64,000 nucleotides of DNA, taken from assembly GCA_018825665.1 (NCBI GenBank), contig JAHJEG010000037.1:1-64000 (forward strand), read 5' to 3'. Shown in pieces: positions 29,536 through 39,159 of this stretch. Position 1 is the stretch's first letter; each line of letters starts with the position of its first letter. The notes below the pieces were generated by a model that did not search any database, was not told where the DNA came from, and was given only the letters and a program-made list of their open reading frames with translations. The DNA comes from a bacterium. Its GTDB lineage: Bacteria > Campylobacterota > Campylobacteria > Campylobacterales > Sulfurimonadaceae. The translations under genes were made by a program, and so were the position numbers.

Positions 29536-29642
29536 ACTCCCCTCCAGATACCTGCGGCACATGATAAATCAAGGTGTGCTGCTGTATTCCTACCCTGACA
29601 CATTGTCTCAAGATACCATTGCACAGGTCTAAAGGGAAGCGG
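29536..29642 (-). ncRNA. ffs: Bacterial small SRP RNA (4.5S)
   Basis: Minus strand TGTGTCAGGGTAGGAATACAGCAGCACACC matches the SRP apical core (GUCAGG..GGAA..AGCAGC), with long flanking complementarity CTTCCCTTTAGACCTGTG / CGCAGGTATCTGGAGGGGAG. Confidence 0.88.
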
Positions 29643-29697
29643 TGGAATTATAGCGAAAAAAGATATAATTACAAAACTTTTAAGGGATTTTTTTATT

Positions 29698-30252
29698 ATG
29701 TTGTATATTATAGCCGCACTTAAACCTGAAGCACAAGCTTTCGTAGACAAATACAGACTCAAAAAAACAAAACTTAATGCCTATACTCTTTACTTTAACG
29801 ATGATATGAGACTTATCATCAGCGGTCTTGGCAATGATAAGGCCAGAGAAGCCACCCAAACCCTTATCGACAACTATGACATCACAAATGAGGATATCTA
29901 TCTCAATATAGGCATTTGCGCGGCAAACACCCGCTACTCCATCGGCGAACTCATAGAGGCGGGCTCCATCGCCTATAAGGGCGAAATCTATCCGCTTCAA
30001 AACAGTTCCCCTAAAAGACTCACCTGTCTGGATGCAGAAGCCGCAGAGGCTGTTTGTGAGATAGCGGATATGGAATCATTCGGATTCTATGATGCCATCA
30101 GACACTCCCCCGCCATCAAAAATTTTCATGTTCTGAAGGTGGTGAGCGATCATTTTGAGCCTCAAACCGTTACAAAAGAAAAGACAAAATCACTTATCTT
30201 TAATATGATTGATGCTATAAATAAACTGATTTTAAATCACCCATACAAATAA
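29698..30252 (+). CDS. Divergent phosphorylase-superfamily (MTA/SAH nucleosidase-like) protein
   Basis: MLYIIAALKPEAQAFVDKY; ISGLGNDKAREATQTL; LKVVSDHFE. Confidence 0.6.
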   Translation: MLYIIAALKPEAQAFVDKYRLKKTKLNAYTLYFNDDMRLIISGLGNDKAREATQTLIDNYDITNEDIYLNIGICAANTRYSIGELIEAGSIAYKGEIYPLQNSSPKRLTCLDAEAAEAVCEIADMESFGFYDAIRHSPAIKNFHVLKVVSDHFEPQTVTKEKTKSLIFNMIDAINKLILNHPYK

Positions 30253-30268
30253 ATAAAAGGCAAGAGAC

Positions 30269-31945
30269 TTGAAATTTTTACTACTCTTTATACCCATTTT
30301 GCTGACACTTCATGCCCAAAACTTTGATGAGGATACTCTAAAAAAACAGATAGGACGGATGCTTGTTGTAGGTTTCAACGACAAGAGCCTTGATGAAAAT
30401 TCAAGGATTGCCCGAGAGATTCGCAAGTATGAACTCGGAGGGGTAATCTTGTTTGACCGTTTTTACAATGATAAAAACCGCACGAAGAACATCAGTTCCC
30501 CCCAACAGCTCCGGGAACTCACGGCAAAACTGCACTCCTTCTCAAAAAAACCTCTTTTTGTCTGCATAGACCAGGAGGGGGGAAGGGTCGCAAGACTCAA
30601 GCCGCAATACGGTTTTACAAAAATCCCCTCTGCAAAAAAAATATCCCTGATGGAGAGTGCGGATGTTCAAAACATTTATGCGGCTCAGGCAAAAATGCTC
30701 AGACAAAACGGCATCAACTGCAATTTTGCCCCTGTTCTTGATTTGGCACTCAATCCAAAAAACAAGGTGATTGTGGGATTGGAGCGCTCTTTTTCTGAGA
30801 GCTCTTTGCAGGTGCTTAAATATGCCAAAATCCTTATAGAGGCACAAAGAGCCCAGCATGTCATCTCGGTCCTAAAACATTTTCCGGGACACGGCTCCTC
30901 TTTGGGCGACTCGCATCAGGGCTTTGTCGATGTCAGCAAGAGCTGGAACGAAAAGGAGCTTGAACCCTATCAGGAGCTTATAGATTCGCAAGACGCAGAT
31001 ATGATAATGACCGCCCATGTCTTTAACTCCCGTCTTGACAAGACCTATCCCGCCACCCTCTCCTACAAGGTCAACACCGAGCTTTTAAGAAAAAAGATGG
31101 GCTTTAGGGGTGTGGTTATCTCCGATGATTTGCAGATGAAGGCGATCTCAGAACATTTCACCCTCAAAGAGACCCTCACCCTTGCCATCAACTCCGGCGT
31201 GGATATGCTCCTCTTTGGCAATCAGCTTGCATCCCAAAGCGTCGATGTGCTTATCGATATGATCTACTCCCAGGTAAAAAGCAAGAAGATTCCACATGCC
31301 AGGATTCTAGAAGCAAACCGCAGGATTGAGAACCTCCATACCAAAAACTCCATTGTCTCCAGAGCGATAAAGTTTGAAGAAGAGCGTATCGCCATGACAA
31401 AAGAGTATATCAAACAGCATTACGGTCTGAGCGTTGCTGATATCAAGATAAAGCCAAAAATAATCGTTCTTCACTGGACGGCGGTTATGGATTTTGAAAA
31501 GAGTTTTAAAAGACTTTACCCCCAAACGCTCTACAGCGACAGGGCAGACATAGCAAATGCAGGCGCACTGAATGTATCGGCGCATTTTTTGATAAAGCGC
31601 AACGGAGAGATTATCCGGCTTATGCCGAGCGACCATATGGCAAGACATGTGATAGGGCTGAACTATTCAAGCATAGGGATTGAGAATGTAGGGGGAGAGA
31701 ACAATACCGAAGATGATTTGACACCCGCGCAGCTGCAGGCCAATATCGCACTTGTACACTACCTCAAAGCCCAATACCCTGATATACAATACCTCATCGG
31801 CCACCACGAATACACAAAGATGCAGGACACGCCCCTATGGCTGGAAAAGGATGCTTCCTACAGAACCAAAAAAGCCGATCCCGGAGACAGGTTTATGCGT
31901 GAGATCAGAGCTTCGCTTCAGGAGCTTGGATTGAAGAGACCCTGA
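30269..31945 (+). CDS. Exported GH3 beta-N-acetylglucosaminidase (NagZ-like) fused to N-acetylmuramoyl-L-alanine amidase (Amidase_2)
   Basis: Signal peptide; CIDQEGGRVARLKP, KHFPGHGSSLGDSHQG; C-terminal IIVLHWTAV...SAHFLIKRNGEIIRLMPSDHMARHVIG...IGIENVGG...YLIGHHEY. Confidence 0.92.
   Translation: MKFLLLFIPILLTLHAQNFDEDTLKKQIGRMLVVGFNDKSLDENSRIAREIRKYELGGVILFDRFYNDKNRTKNISSPQQLRELTAKLHSFSKKPLFVCIDQEGGRVARLKPQYGFTKIPSAKKISLMESADVQNIYAAQAKMLRQNGINCNFAPVLDLALNPKNKVIVGLERSFSESSLQVLKYAKILIEAQRAQHVISVLKHFPGHGSSLGDSHQGFVDVSKSWNEKELEPYQELIDSQDADMIMTAHVFNSRLDKTYPATLSYKVNTELLRKKMGFRGVVISDDLQMKAISEHFTLKETLTLAINSGVDMLLFGNQLASQSVDVLIDMIYSQVKSKKIPHARILEANRRIENLHTKNSIVSRAIKFEEERIAMTKEYIKQHYGLSVADIKIKPKIIVLHWTAVMDFEKSFKRLYPQTLYSDRADIANAGALNVSAHFLIKRNGEIIRLMPSDHMARHVIGLNYSSIGIENVGGENNTEDDLTPAQLQANIALVHYLKAQYPDIQYLIGHHEYTKMQDTPLWLEKDASYRTKKADPGDRFMREIRASLQELGLKRP
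31290..31300 (-). repeat. GGCATGTGGAA motif copy 10
   Basis: Exact; nagZ-amidase fusion (PHA). Confidence 0.9.
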
Positions 31946-33414
31946 TGCAGAGTTCTTTTAGCACCCTTGACTGGTCTATATTTGCAGGCTACTTTGCCCT
32001 GCTTGGCATAAGCTCCTACATGCTCAGCCGTGTAAAGATCACAAGTTCCAGAGAGTATTTTATAAGTGCAAACTCTATGCCTATGTTTGCAGTCGCCGTC
32101 TCAGTGCTTGCCACCTCACAATCGGCCGCCACCTTTTTGGGCGCACCGGAGTTTTCCTACAAAAACGATTTTACTTTTATCGGTTTTTACCTCTCTGCCC
32201 TTGTCGCGGTCGTTTTTGTAGCCTACGTTCTTATCCCGAGGTTTTACGAGATACGGGCTGTCACCGTGTATGAACTTCTTGAAAAAAGATACGGAAAAAC
32301 CGCAAAGGTGCAGGCGGGGATTATGTTTTTGCTCGGCCGTATTCTTGCCAGCGGAGCCAGACTCTATATCGGCGCTCTTGCCATCTCCATGATTTTGTTT
32401 ACGGATATCAGCGCCTGGCATGTGGGAATCTCCATACTCATCTTAGTCCTCTGCGCCCTCGCCTATACCTATTTTGGCGGGGTGAAATCCGTCATACTCA
32501 GCGATGTCATCCAGGCGCTTACCTATGTGGGAGCAGGAGTTGTCGTGCTTGTGTTTCTCTACATCCAGCTTGAGAGCGTGGAGATTTTTGCCACGCTTGA
32601 GGCGTACGGCAAACTCCGTTTTATTGACACTTCCCTCGGGGGAAACTTTTCTGTTGCAGGGCTTTTGAGTGGTTGGCTGCTGCTTAATATCGCCGCCTTC
32701 GGACTTGATCAGGATATGACACAAAGGGTTCTCAGCTGCAAGAACAAAAAAGAAGCCGCAAAGTCTCTGATTGTCTCAATCCTTTTAACCATACCCGTAG
32801 TCTTGCTCTTTTTAGCCATAGGCGCTCTGCTCTTTGTTTTTTATCAGCAAAGCGAGGTTGTCCAGAATTTTGAGGGGGAGAAGATCACGATTTTTATGTA
32901 CTATATTTTACATGAGATGCCCGAGGGTCTGCGGGGGCTTGTTACCGTCGGAGCCATTGCAGCGGCACTCTCAAGCACAAACTCTGTTTTGGGAGCCATG
33001 GCCTCGGTAGCCGTAGAGGATATATACAAACCCTGGCGGCTCAAAAAAGGGGATGTGGATGAGATGCACTTTGTCCATGCATCACGAAAGGCTGTTTTAT
33101 TTTTTGCCCTGATCTTGTCTGCTATGGCGATAGTGAGTTACTTTTGGCAGCGCTACTCTGAACTCTCGCTTATCAGCTTTGCCCTGGGAGTGATGGCTTT
33201 TGCGTATACGGGGCTTTTGGGAGTTTTTTTCTCAGCCATTTTTACCTCCCGCGGAAATTCCAAAACGGTTCCATGGGCTTTGGCAGGCGGATTTTTTACC
33301 GTACTGGCACTTCAGCCTTATTCCTTTGGGATCACGCTTGGTTTTTCATGGCAGATCGTAATAGGAACCCTAGTTGCTTTTGGTGTGATGCAAACAGGAG
33401 CCAAAGATGAGTGA
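31945..33414 (+). CDS. Sodium:solute symporter (SSS family)
   Basis: Multi-TM; SVLATSQSAATFLGAPEFSYKNDF; AAALSSTNSVLGAMASVAVEDIYKPW. Confidence 0.93.
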   Translation: MQSSFSTLDWSIFAGYFALLGISSYMLSRVKITSSREYFISANSMPMFAVAVSVLATSQSAATFLGAPEFSYKNDFTFIGFYLSALVAVVFVAYVLIPRFYEIRAVTVYELLEKRYGKTAKVQAGIMFLLGRILASGARLYIGALAISMILFTDISAWHVGISILILVLCALAYTYFGGVKSVILSDVIQALTYVGAGVVVLVFLYIQLESVEIFATLEAYGKLRFIDTSLGGNFSVAGLLSGWLLLNIAAFGLDQDMTQRVLSCKNKKEAAKSLIVSILLTIPVVLLFLAIGALLFVFYQQSEVVQNFEGEKITIFMYYILHEMPEGLRGLVTVGAIAAALSSTNSVLGAMASVAVEDIYKPWRLKKGDVDEMHFVHASRKAVLFFALILSAMAIVSYFWQRYSELSLISFALGVMAFAYTGLLGVFFSAIFTSRGNSKTVPWALAGGFFTVLALQPYSFGITLGFSWQIVIGTLVAFGVMQTGAKDE

Positions 33415-34489
33415 ACTTTATATCGGTGTGATGAGCGGTACGAGTCTCGATGGGATTGATATAGCGCTTTGTGAGATAGACGCACTAAGATGCACCCTTG
33501 TCGCATCAAAAGAATACCCTTTTGAGCAGGCACTCAAAAAAGAGATTTTGGCTCTGATAGACACCCCCTCCACGCTCATGCAAATCGGTACTGCAGACAA
33601 AAAACTCGGGCTTATGTTTGCAGATGCCATCAACTCTTTTATACAAACACACAAGATAGTTCCACATGCCATCACCGCCGTGGGACTTCATGCTCAAACA
33701 CTCTGGCACAACCCGGACTCGGAGTTTTCTTTTTCCATGCAGCTGGGCGATGCAAACACCGTATCTGCCAAGACAGGCTTGCAGGTTGTCGCGGATTTTA
33801 GAAGGATGGATATGGCAAACGGCGGTCAGGGCGCTCCTTTTGCTCCCGCTTTTCACCAGTTCGTGTTTGGCTCGCTTGAAGAAAAAACGGCAGTTCTCAA
33901 TATCGGCGGAATGGCAAATATTACGATTTTGGGGGAGGAGCTCAAAGGCTGGGACACGGGTCCGGGCAATGTCCTGATGGATATGTGGATACAAAAGTCC
34001 CAAAACCAGGCCTATGACAAAGAGGGTGCATTCTCGGCATGTGGAACCCTGGACGAAGAGCTCCTAAAAGCCATGCTTGGCGACGAATATTTCCAAAGAC
34101 CTCCCCCAAAAAGTACGGGCAGAGAGTATTTTAATGAGACCTGGCTTGCCAAACATCTGCCTCTCTTTCAGACCATAAAAGATGAGGATATACAAAGAAC
34201 CCTTGCAGAACTCACCGCCTGGAGTATCGCAAACGATGTGAATAAAACCGATACCCGGCTTCTTCTCGTCTGTGGCGGGGGAGCAAAAAACAGCTTTTTG
34301 ATGCAGAGGCTCCAAAAGCTTTGCAGATGCACAATCGCGACAAGCGATGCATACGGTCTCAACAGCGACTTCTTAGAAGCGATGGCTTTTGCCTGGCTTG
34401 CATACAAAAGAGTACATAGAGAAGAAGTGAACCTCAAATCCGTGACAGGTGCTTCAAAAAATTCAATTCTGGGCGGTATATATGGATAA
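33407..34489 (+). CDS. anmK: Anhydro-N-acetylmuramic acid kinase
   Basis: GVMSGTSLDGIDIALCEI; NIGGMANITIL; GWDTGPGNVLMDMW. Confidence 0.95.
   Translation: MSELYIGVMSGTSLDGIDIALCEIDALRCTLVASKEYPFEQALKKEILALIDTPSTLMQIGTADKKLGLMFADAINSFIQTHKIVPHAITAVGLHAQTLWHNPDSEFSFSMQLGDANTVSAKTGLQVVADFRRMDMANGGQGAPFAPAFHQFVFGSLEEKTAVLNIGGMANITILGEELKGWDTGPGNVLMDMWIQKSQNQAYDKEGAFSACGTLDEELLKAMLGDEYFQRPPPKSTGREYFNETWLAKHLPLFQTIKDEDIQRTLAELTAWSIANDVNKTDTRLLLVCGGGAKNSFLMQRLQKLCRCTIATSDAYGLNSDFLEAMAFAWLAYKRVHREEVNLKSVTGASKNSILGGIYG
33660..33670 (-). repeat. GGCATGTGGAA motif copy 11
   Basis: Exact; anmK (PHA). Confidence 0.9.
34036..34046 (+). repeat. GGCATGTGGAA motif copy 12
   Basis: Exact; anmK (ACG). Confidence 0.9.
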
Positions 34490-35420
34490 GATACAAGCAT
34501 GGCTAGACACAACTCCCTATAAAGGTTTTGGGATAAGTCCGGCCTCGGCAGATGCCAGTTTTCGCAAATACTACAGGATCACTTCCGGGGGGATATCGTA
34601 TCTGCTTATGGACTCATCACTTGAAAAACACTCCCTGGCACCCTTTTTGGACGTAACTGCAAGGCTTTTGAAGATAGGCGTGCATGCACCCGATATTTTG
34701 GAGCAAAACTTGGCAGAGGGGTATCTCATTATCAAAGATTTTGGAAATACCCACTATCTCAATCTTTTGCACAGCGGTAATTTTACAGAACTATACTCCA
34801 GAGCCATAGAGCAGATTCTCTTGATGCAAAAAGCCTCAACTGCAGATCTTCCCCTGTACGACAGGGCTTTTTTGCATATGGAGATGGATTTGATGCAGGA
34901 GTGGTATCTGCAAAAGCTCTTGGATAAAAAGCTCAGCGACACGCAGCTGCAGATACTCGACATCTCCTTAAAGAGCATCTCGGATGTGGTTTTGTCACAG
35001 CCCCAGAATGTTTTTGTACATCGTGATTTTCACTCAAGAAACATTATGCTCACTCCCGCAGACGAGATTGGGGTGATTGACTATCAAGACGCAATGAACG
35101 GGGCCCTCACCTATGATTTGGTCTCCCTTTTAAAAGACTGCTATATAGAGTTTCAAAGAGAGGATATCTTAAGACTTGTTCTTGAGTTTCGGGATAAAAA
35201 AGGGGTGGATGCGGACGATGAAACATTTATAAAATGGTTCGATTTTATGGGGCTCCAAAGACACATAAAGGTGCTGGGCGTCTTTTCAAGGCTTTATCTG
35301 CGTGACGCCAAAGAGGGGTATCTCAAAGATATTCCGCTCACCCTGAAATATCTCCTGGACACCGCCTCTTTGTATGATGAGACCAAAGAGCTGGCAAAGC
35401 TGCTAAAAGAGCTGCAATGA
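34449..35420 (+). CDS. amgK: N-acetylmuramate/N-acetylglucosamine kinase AmgK-like (APH family)
   Basis: ASFRKYYRI; VFVHRDFHSRNIMLTPADEIGVIDYQDAMNGALTYDLVSLLKDCY; followed by murU. Confidence 0.88.
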   Translation: MLQKIQFWAVYMDKIQAWLDTTPYKGFGISPASADASFRKYYRITSGGISYLLMDSSLEKHSLAPFLDVTARLLKIGVHAPDILEQNLAEGYLIIKDFGNTHYLNLLHSGNFTELYSRAIEQILLMQKASTADLPLYDRAFLHMEMDLMQEWYLQKLLDKKLSDTQLQILDISLKSISDVVLSQPQNVFVHRDFHSRNIMLTPADEIGVIDYQDAMNGALTYDLVSLLKDCYIEFQREDILRLVLEFRDKKGVDADDETFIKWFDFMGLQRHIKVLGVFSRLYLRDAKEGYLKDIPLTLKYLLDTASLYDETKELAKLLKELQ

Positions 35421-36079
35421 AGGCTATGATCTTATGTGCGGGACGCGGCGAAAGGATGCGCCCCTTGAGCGACACGCTTCCAAAACCCCTCTTGGAAGTG
35501 CGGGGAAAACCGCTGCTTCTTTGGCATGTGGAAAGACTCAGGGCATGTGGATTTAGCGACATCATCATCAACATCGCATATTTGGGGTACAAGATATCCG
35601 AGTATCTGGGTGACGGTTCGAAATACGGGGTGCATATACACTATTCGGATGAGCAAGACAGCGGAGCATTGGAGAGTGCAGGCGGAATCATAAAGGCTCT
35701 TCCTCTACTTGGGGAGGAGCCTTTTTTGGTCGTAAACGGCGACGTGTTTTGTGATTATGATTTTGACCCCTCTTTTGATTTGGGCGACAAACTGGCACAT
35801 CTGATTTTGGTGCCAAATCCTGAACATAATCTTAACGGTGATTTTGGTCTGCAAAACTTTCTTTTGATTAATGAGAATCAAGTAAAATACACTTTTTCCG
35901 GTATAGGCTACTATTCACCCGGGCTCTTTGAGGGTCTTAGGTGTGAAAAACTGCCGCTGGCTCCGATACTCCGAGAAAAGGCAGAAGAAAAAAAGATCTC
36001 TGCCTCTTTATACCTTGGCATGTGGAATGATATCGGAACACCAAAAAGGCTCAAAGAAATAAATATGGATACGCGATGA
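35417..36079 (+). CDS. murU: N-acetylmuramate-1-phosphate uridylyltransferase MurU-like
   Basis: MKAMILCAGRGERMRPLSDTLPKPLLEVRGKPLLLWHVERL; FLVVNGDVFCDYDF. Confidence 0.88.
   Translation: MKAMILCAGRGERMRPLSDTLPKPLLEVRGKPLLLWHVERLRACGFSDIIINIAYLGYKISEYLGDGSKYGVHIHYSDEQDSGALESAGGIIKALPLLGEEPFLVVNGDVFCDYDFDPSFDLGDKLAHLILVPNPEHNLNGDFGLQNFLLINENQVKYTFSGIGYYSPGLFEGLRCEKLPLAPILREKAEEKKISASLYLGMWNDIGTPKRLKEINMDTR
35523..35533 (+). repeat. GGCATGTGGAA motif copy 13
   Basis: Exact; murU (HVE). Confidence 0.9.
36017..36027 (+). repeat. GGCATGTGGAA motif copy 14
   Basis: Exact; murU (GMW). Confidence 0.9.
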
Positions 36080-37050
36080 TACAACTGATTTTACTGGCTT
36101 TTCTTGCTACTTTTGCATCTGCACAATATACGGACTGTACTTTTAAGAACAAAGACTATACGGATATCTGCGAAAAGGTTGTAAAAGAGGGCGTTTCATA
36201 CGAATACGCAAACAGATTTCTCCTCTCTTATTTTAAAACCCAGAAATTTGACGAGATAAGCTGGAAATATCTTCAGCCGCGCCACATAAAGATACATACG
36301 CAAAATGAGAAAAAAGCCAATAACGTACTTGTAAAATATATCCCAAGATTGGTGGAACATCTCAAAGAGTACAAAGAAGTCTACGATTACAGTGAGAAAA
36401 AATACGGTGTCAACAGAGAGATAATCGCCGCCATACTGATGAAAGAGACTCATCTGGGCAGAATCCGGCCCACGCATGACGCTTTTATAGTTTTTAACAC
36501 CATGGTGGTTCGAACCAATCCCCAAAGCAGCCGCGAGAAATGGCTTTTGAACATGGGCAAAACCAACATGGCTTCCATCATAGGCTACTGCTATAAAAAA
36601 GACCTCAGCCCCGAGGAGTGCAATCTGCCGAGTTCTTACGCCGGAGCGGTGGGAATCCCACAGTTCATGCCCAACAGTTTTGTGTATATGGACGGCTACA
36701 AAAGCAAAATGGGTGATTTGACAAAAATGGAAGATGCGATCATGTCGGCAAGCAAATTCTTAAACCTCAAGGCTGATTTTAATGAACTCATCCAATGGGA
36801 TAAGATCCCGAGTATGCCGGAGCTGGAATCCGCCTGGTATGATTATGAGTTTGAAAACGAAAACGCTTCCTTCGCCTACAGCCACAGCAGCAGGTCGGAC
36901 AAGGTATATGCATGTTTTTCGTGCGCAGACAGCGAACTTGATTATCTAAGAGAGTACACCAAAAAAATCATGCGCTACAACAACTCCTCCAATTATGCCA
37001 TAGGAGTCCTGCGACTCGCATACGATGCGAATCTTCTGCTCAAAGAATAA
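36076..37050 (+). CDS. Lytic murein transglycosylase, MltB-like (SLT_2)
   Basis: NREIIAAILMKETHLGRIRPTHDAFIVFNTM; SYAGAVGIPQFMPNSFVYMDGY. Confidence 0.88.
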   Translation: MIQLILLAFLATFASAQYTDCTFKNKDYTDICEKVVKEGVSYEYANRFLLSYFKTQKFDEISWKYLQPRHIKIHTQNEKKANNVLVKYIPRLVEHLKEYKEVYDYSEKKYGVNREIIAAILMKETHLGRIRPTHDAFIVFNTMVVRTNPQSSREKWLLNMGKTNMASIIGYCYKKDLSPEECNLPSSYAGAVGIPQFMPNSFVYMDGYKSKMGDLTKMEDAIMSASKFLNLKADFNELIQWDKIPSMPELESAWYDYEFENENASFAYSHSSRSDKVYACFSCADSELDYLREYTKKIMRYNNSSNYAIGVLRLAYDANLLLKE

Positions 37051-37058
37051 GGCGGACT

Positions 37059-37892
37059 TTAGCTGATAAGAGCCTTGAGCGTGTGCGATGCACGGGGTTT
37101 TAGTATTTTGAAATCCCCATAGGCGTTTGCCGATTCAATGCAGACCATTCCCAAATAGGCGTCCTCTTTCATCCCGCTCATTCTGGAGCATTTTTCTATC
37201 CACGGGTTCCACACCACGACCGAAGAGGAGCCTTCATTTTGTATCTTTATCACTCTGTTCTTGTCTGATAAGAACAGAGCCTCTTTTACATCCTGATAGA
37301 CCCTGTCCACTTCTTCCATAAAGACAACATCCCCTTTTTGCACACATGTTTGCGCGCTTAATGCGTCAAAATAGGGCTTCGCATCCAAACCTTTTACAGC
37401 TGCATCTGAGATATCCGAAACCAAAAAATAACTGTGAAGCGCCTGTGTTATTTTGAATTCCCTCTCATCCGTATTGGTCGTGGTCAGCTCCATGCAAAGA
37501 GTGTCCGATACGCGAATCCTCAACTCCAAATGAAACCTGTAGGGCCACAGTTTGAGGGACTCGGGTGTTTCGTTGAGTTCCAAAACCAGCTGCGTTGTTT
37601 TTGAATCTGTCTCTTGGCTCCTTGCTACTTTCCACATGCCGAGTCTGGCAAAGCCGTGCTGGGGAAGGTCCGGATTGTTCATCCCAAAAGAGGGCCAGCA
37701 GAGGGGAACGCCGCCTCGTATCGCCTTGCCCTTTTCAAAATCGCTTGTCTCGCTGAGCCAGAGGATATCCTCTTCCCCTTTGCGTTTGTATTCAAAGATA
37801 TGCGCACCCTGCAAAGCGATTTTTGCCTGTGAAGCCTCATTGCTTATCTCGATATATTCGAAACCGTTTTCCAATTGTTTATGCTGTATCAT
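37059..37892 (-). CDS. Aldose 1-epimerase / D-hexose-6-phosphate mutarotase family
   Basis: AIRGGVPLCWPSFGMNNPDLPQHGFARLGMWKV. Confidence 0.9.
   Translation of the reverse strand: MIQHKQLENGFEYIEISNEASQAKIALQGAHIFEYKRKGEEDILWLSETSDFEKGKAIRGGVPLCWPSFGMNNPDLPQHGFARLGMWKVARSQETDSKTTQLVLELNETPESLKLWPYRFHLELRIRVSDTLCMELTTTNTDEREFKITQALHSYFLVSDISDAAVKGLDAKPYFDALSAQTCVQKGDVVFMEEVDRVYQDVKEALFLSDKNRVIKIQNEGSSSVVVWNPWIEKCSRMSGMKEDAYLGMVCIESANAYGDFKILKPRASHTLKALIS
37630..37640 (-). repeat. GGCATGTGGAA motif copy 15
   Basis: Exact; mutarotase-like gene (GMW). Confidence 0.9.
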
Positions 37893-37893
37893 C

Positions 37894-39159
37894 TTAGTTC
37901 CATGAAGTGATTTTATGCCATTTCAAGGCATACATAAGTATAAAGATATAACAGACTATACCCAGAATATAGCTCGACTGCATATCCCCCGAGACCTGCG
38001 CCGCTTTTCCAAAGACAAGAGGGAGGATTGCTCCTCCGGCTATTGCCATAATAAGCAAGGCGCTCCCCTTTGCCGTGTACTTTGCTAGCCCCTCAAGCGC
38101 CAAAGGCCAGATACTCGGCCATACAAGGGCATTTGTAAATCCCAGAAGTGCCACAAAGCTTACACTGTCAGGCAGGGTCGGAATCCCGCTCCAGCCCCAG
38201 AGTATCTCAGAGATTCCAGAGCTTGAGCTTGAACCAAAGACCACGGCAGCTATAAGCACTATCCCCCCAAGGGCAGAGCCGGCAAGAGCTTTTTCCTGCG
38301 AAAGATATTTGGGTATGCACAAGATGCCCACAATATACCCAAGCACCATAAAGACCATAGTATACGAAGTGAGCGAACTTGCATTGGCGACACCTAGGCT
38401 TTGTCCGTAAAGCCCTATGGTATCGCCTGCGATAACCTCGATACCGACATAGAAAAAAAGTGCGGCCGCTCCAAGGACAAGACGCGGAAATTGCAGGATA
38501 CTCCCCCCGCCATCAGGACCATCCTCCTCGAACTCAAGCTCCGGAAGCGATGAGAACTTCACCAGAGCGATGAGCGCGATAAGCACAATCGCCATGATGA
38601 TATAGGGGCTTATCAGCCTTGAGGCAAGGGTGTGTCTCTGTACATCTGACAAATCAGCAGATATGCTCCCGATGTCAGAAAGGATGAGCGCCGTAAAAAG
38701 CAGGGGGACAAGAACGCCCGCACTCTTATTTATAAGTCCCATAATACTTATGCGCATGGCGGCGCTCTCAATGGGACCTATAAGCACTACATAGGGGTTT
38801 GAGGCGGTCTGCAGGATTGTAAGACCCGTCCCGAGGGTAAAAAGAGCGATAAGAAATAAAACAAAATCGGCACTTAAAGCCGCGGGAATGAAGAGCAGAC
38901 TGCCGATAGCCATCACGGCCAAACCTATAGCCATGGCGTTTTTGTATCCGGTTCGCTCAAGCACAAACGACATAGGAAGTGCCATCACCGTATATGCGAT
39001 ATAAAATGCAAAAGTGACAAGAAGAGCCTGAAATTCATTCAAATCGCAAATCACCTTTAAAAAAGGGATAAGAGAGCCGTTAAGCCAAGTGACAAAGCCG
39101 AATATAAAAAATAAGATCCCTATGATAATCATAGGAAAGATGCTTGAGTTATTTTTCAT
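37894..39159 (-). CDS. MFS sugar transporter (FucP/GluP-like)
   Basis: FFIFGFVTWLNGSLIPFLKVICDLNEFQALLVTFAFYIAY; LQTASNPYVVLIGP. Confidence 0.9.
   Translation of the reverse strand: MKNNSSIFPMIIIGILFFIFGFVTWLNGSLIPFLKVICDLNEFQALLVTFAFYIAYTVMALPMSFVLERTGYKNAMAIGLAVMAIGSLLFIPAALSADFVLFLIALFTLGTGLTILQTASNPYVVLIGPIESAAMRISIMGLINKSAGVLVPLLFTALILSDIGSISADLSDVQRHTLASRLISPYIIMAIVLIALIALVKFSSLPELEFEEDGPDGGGSILQFPRLVLGAAALFFYVGIEVIAGDTIGLYGQSLGVANASSLTSYTMVFMVLGYIVGILCIPKYLSQEKALAGSALGGIVLIAAVVFGSSSSSGISEILWGWSGIPTLPDSVSFVALLGFTNALVWPSIWPLALEGLAKYTAKGSALLIMAIAGGAILPLVFGKAAQVSGDMQSSYILGIVCYIFILMYALKWHKITSWN

Noticed and set aside
29463-29762. Minus-strand ORF of 99 aa over the intergenic region
   Set aside because: It runs through the SRP RNA gene and overlaps both neighbouring CDSs; not a likely protein.
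32417-32428. GGCATGTGGGAAT in the SSS symporter
   Set aside because: Has an extra G inside the word; not counted among exact or one-substitution copies of the 11-mer, though it may be a decayed copy.
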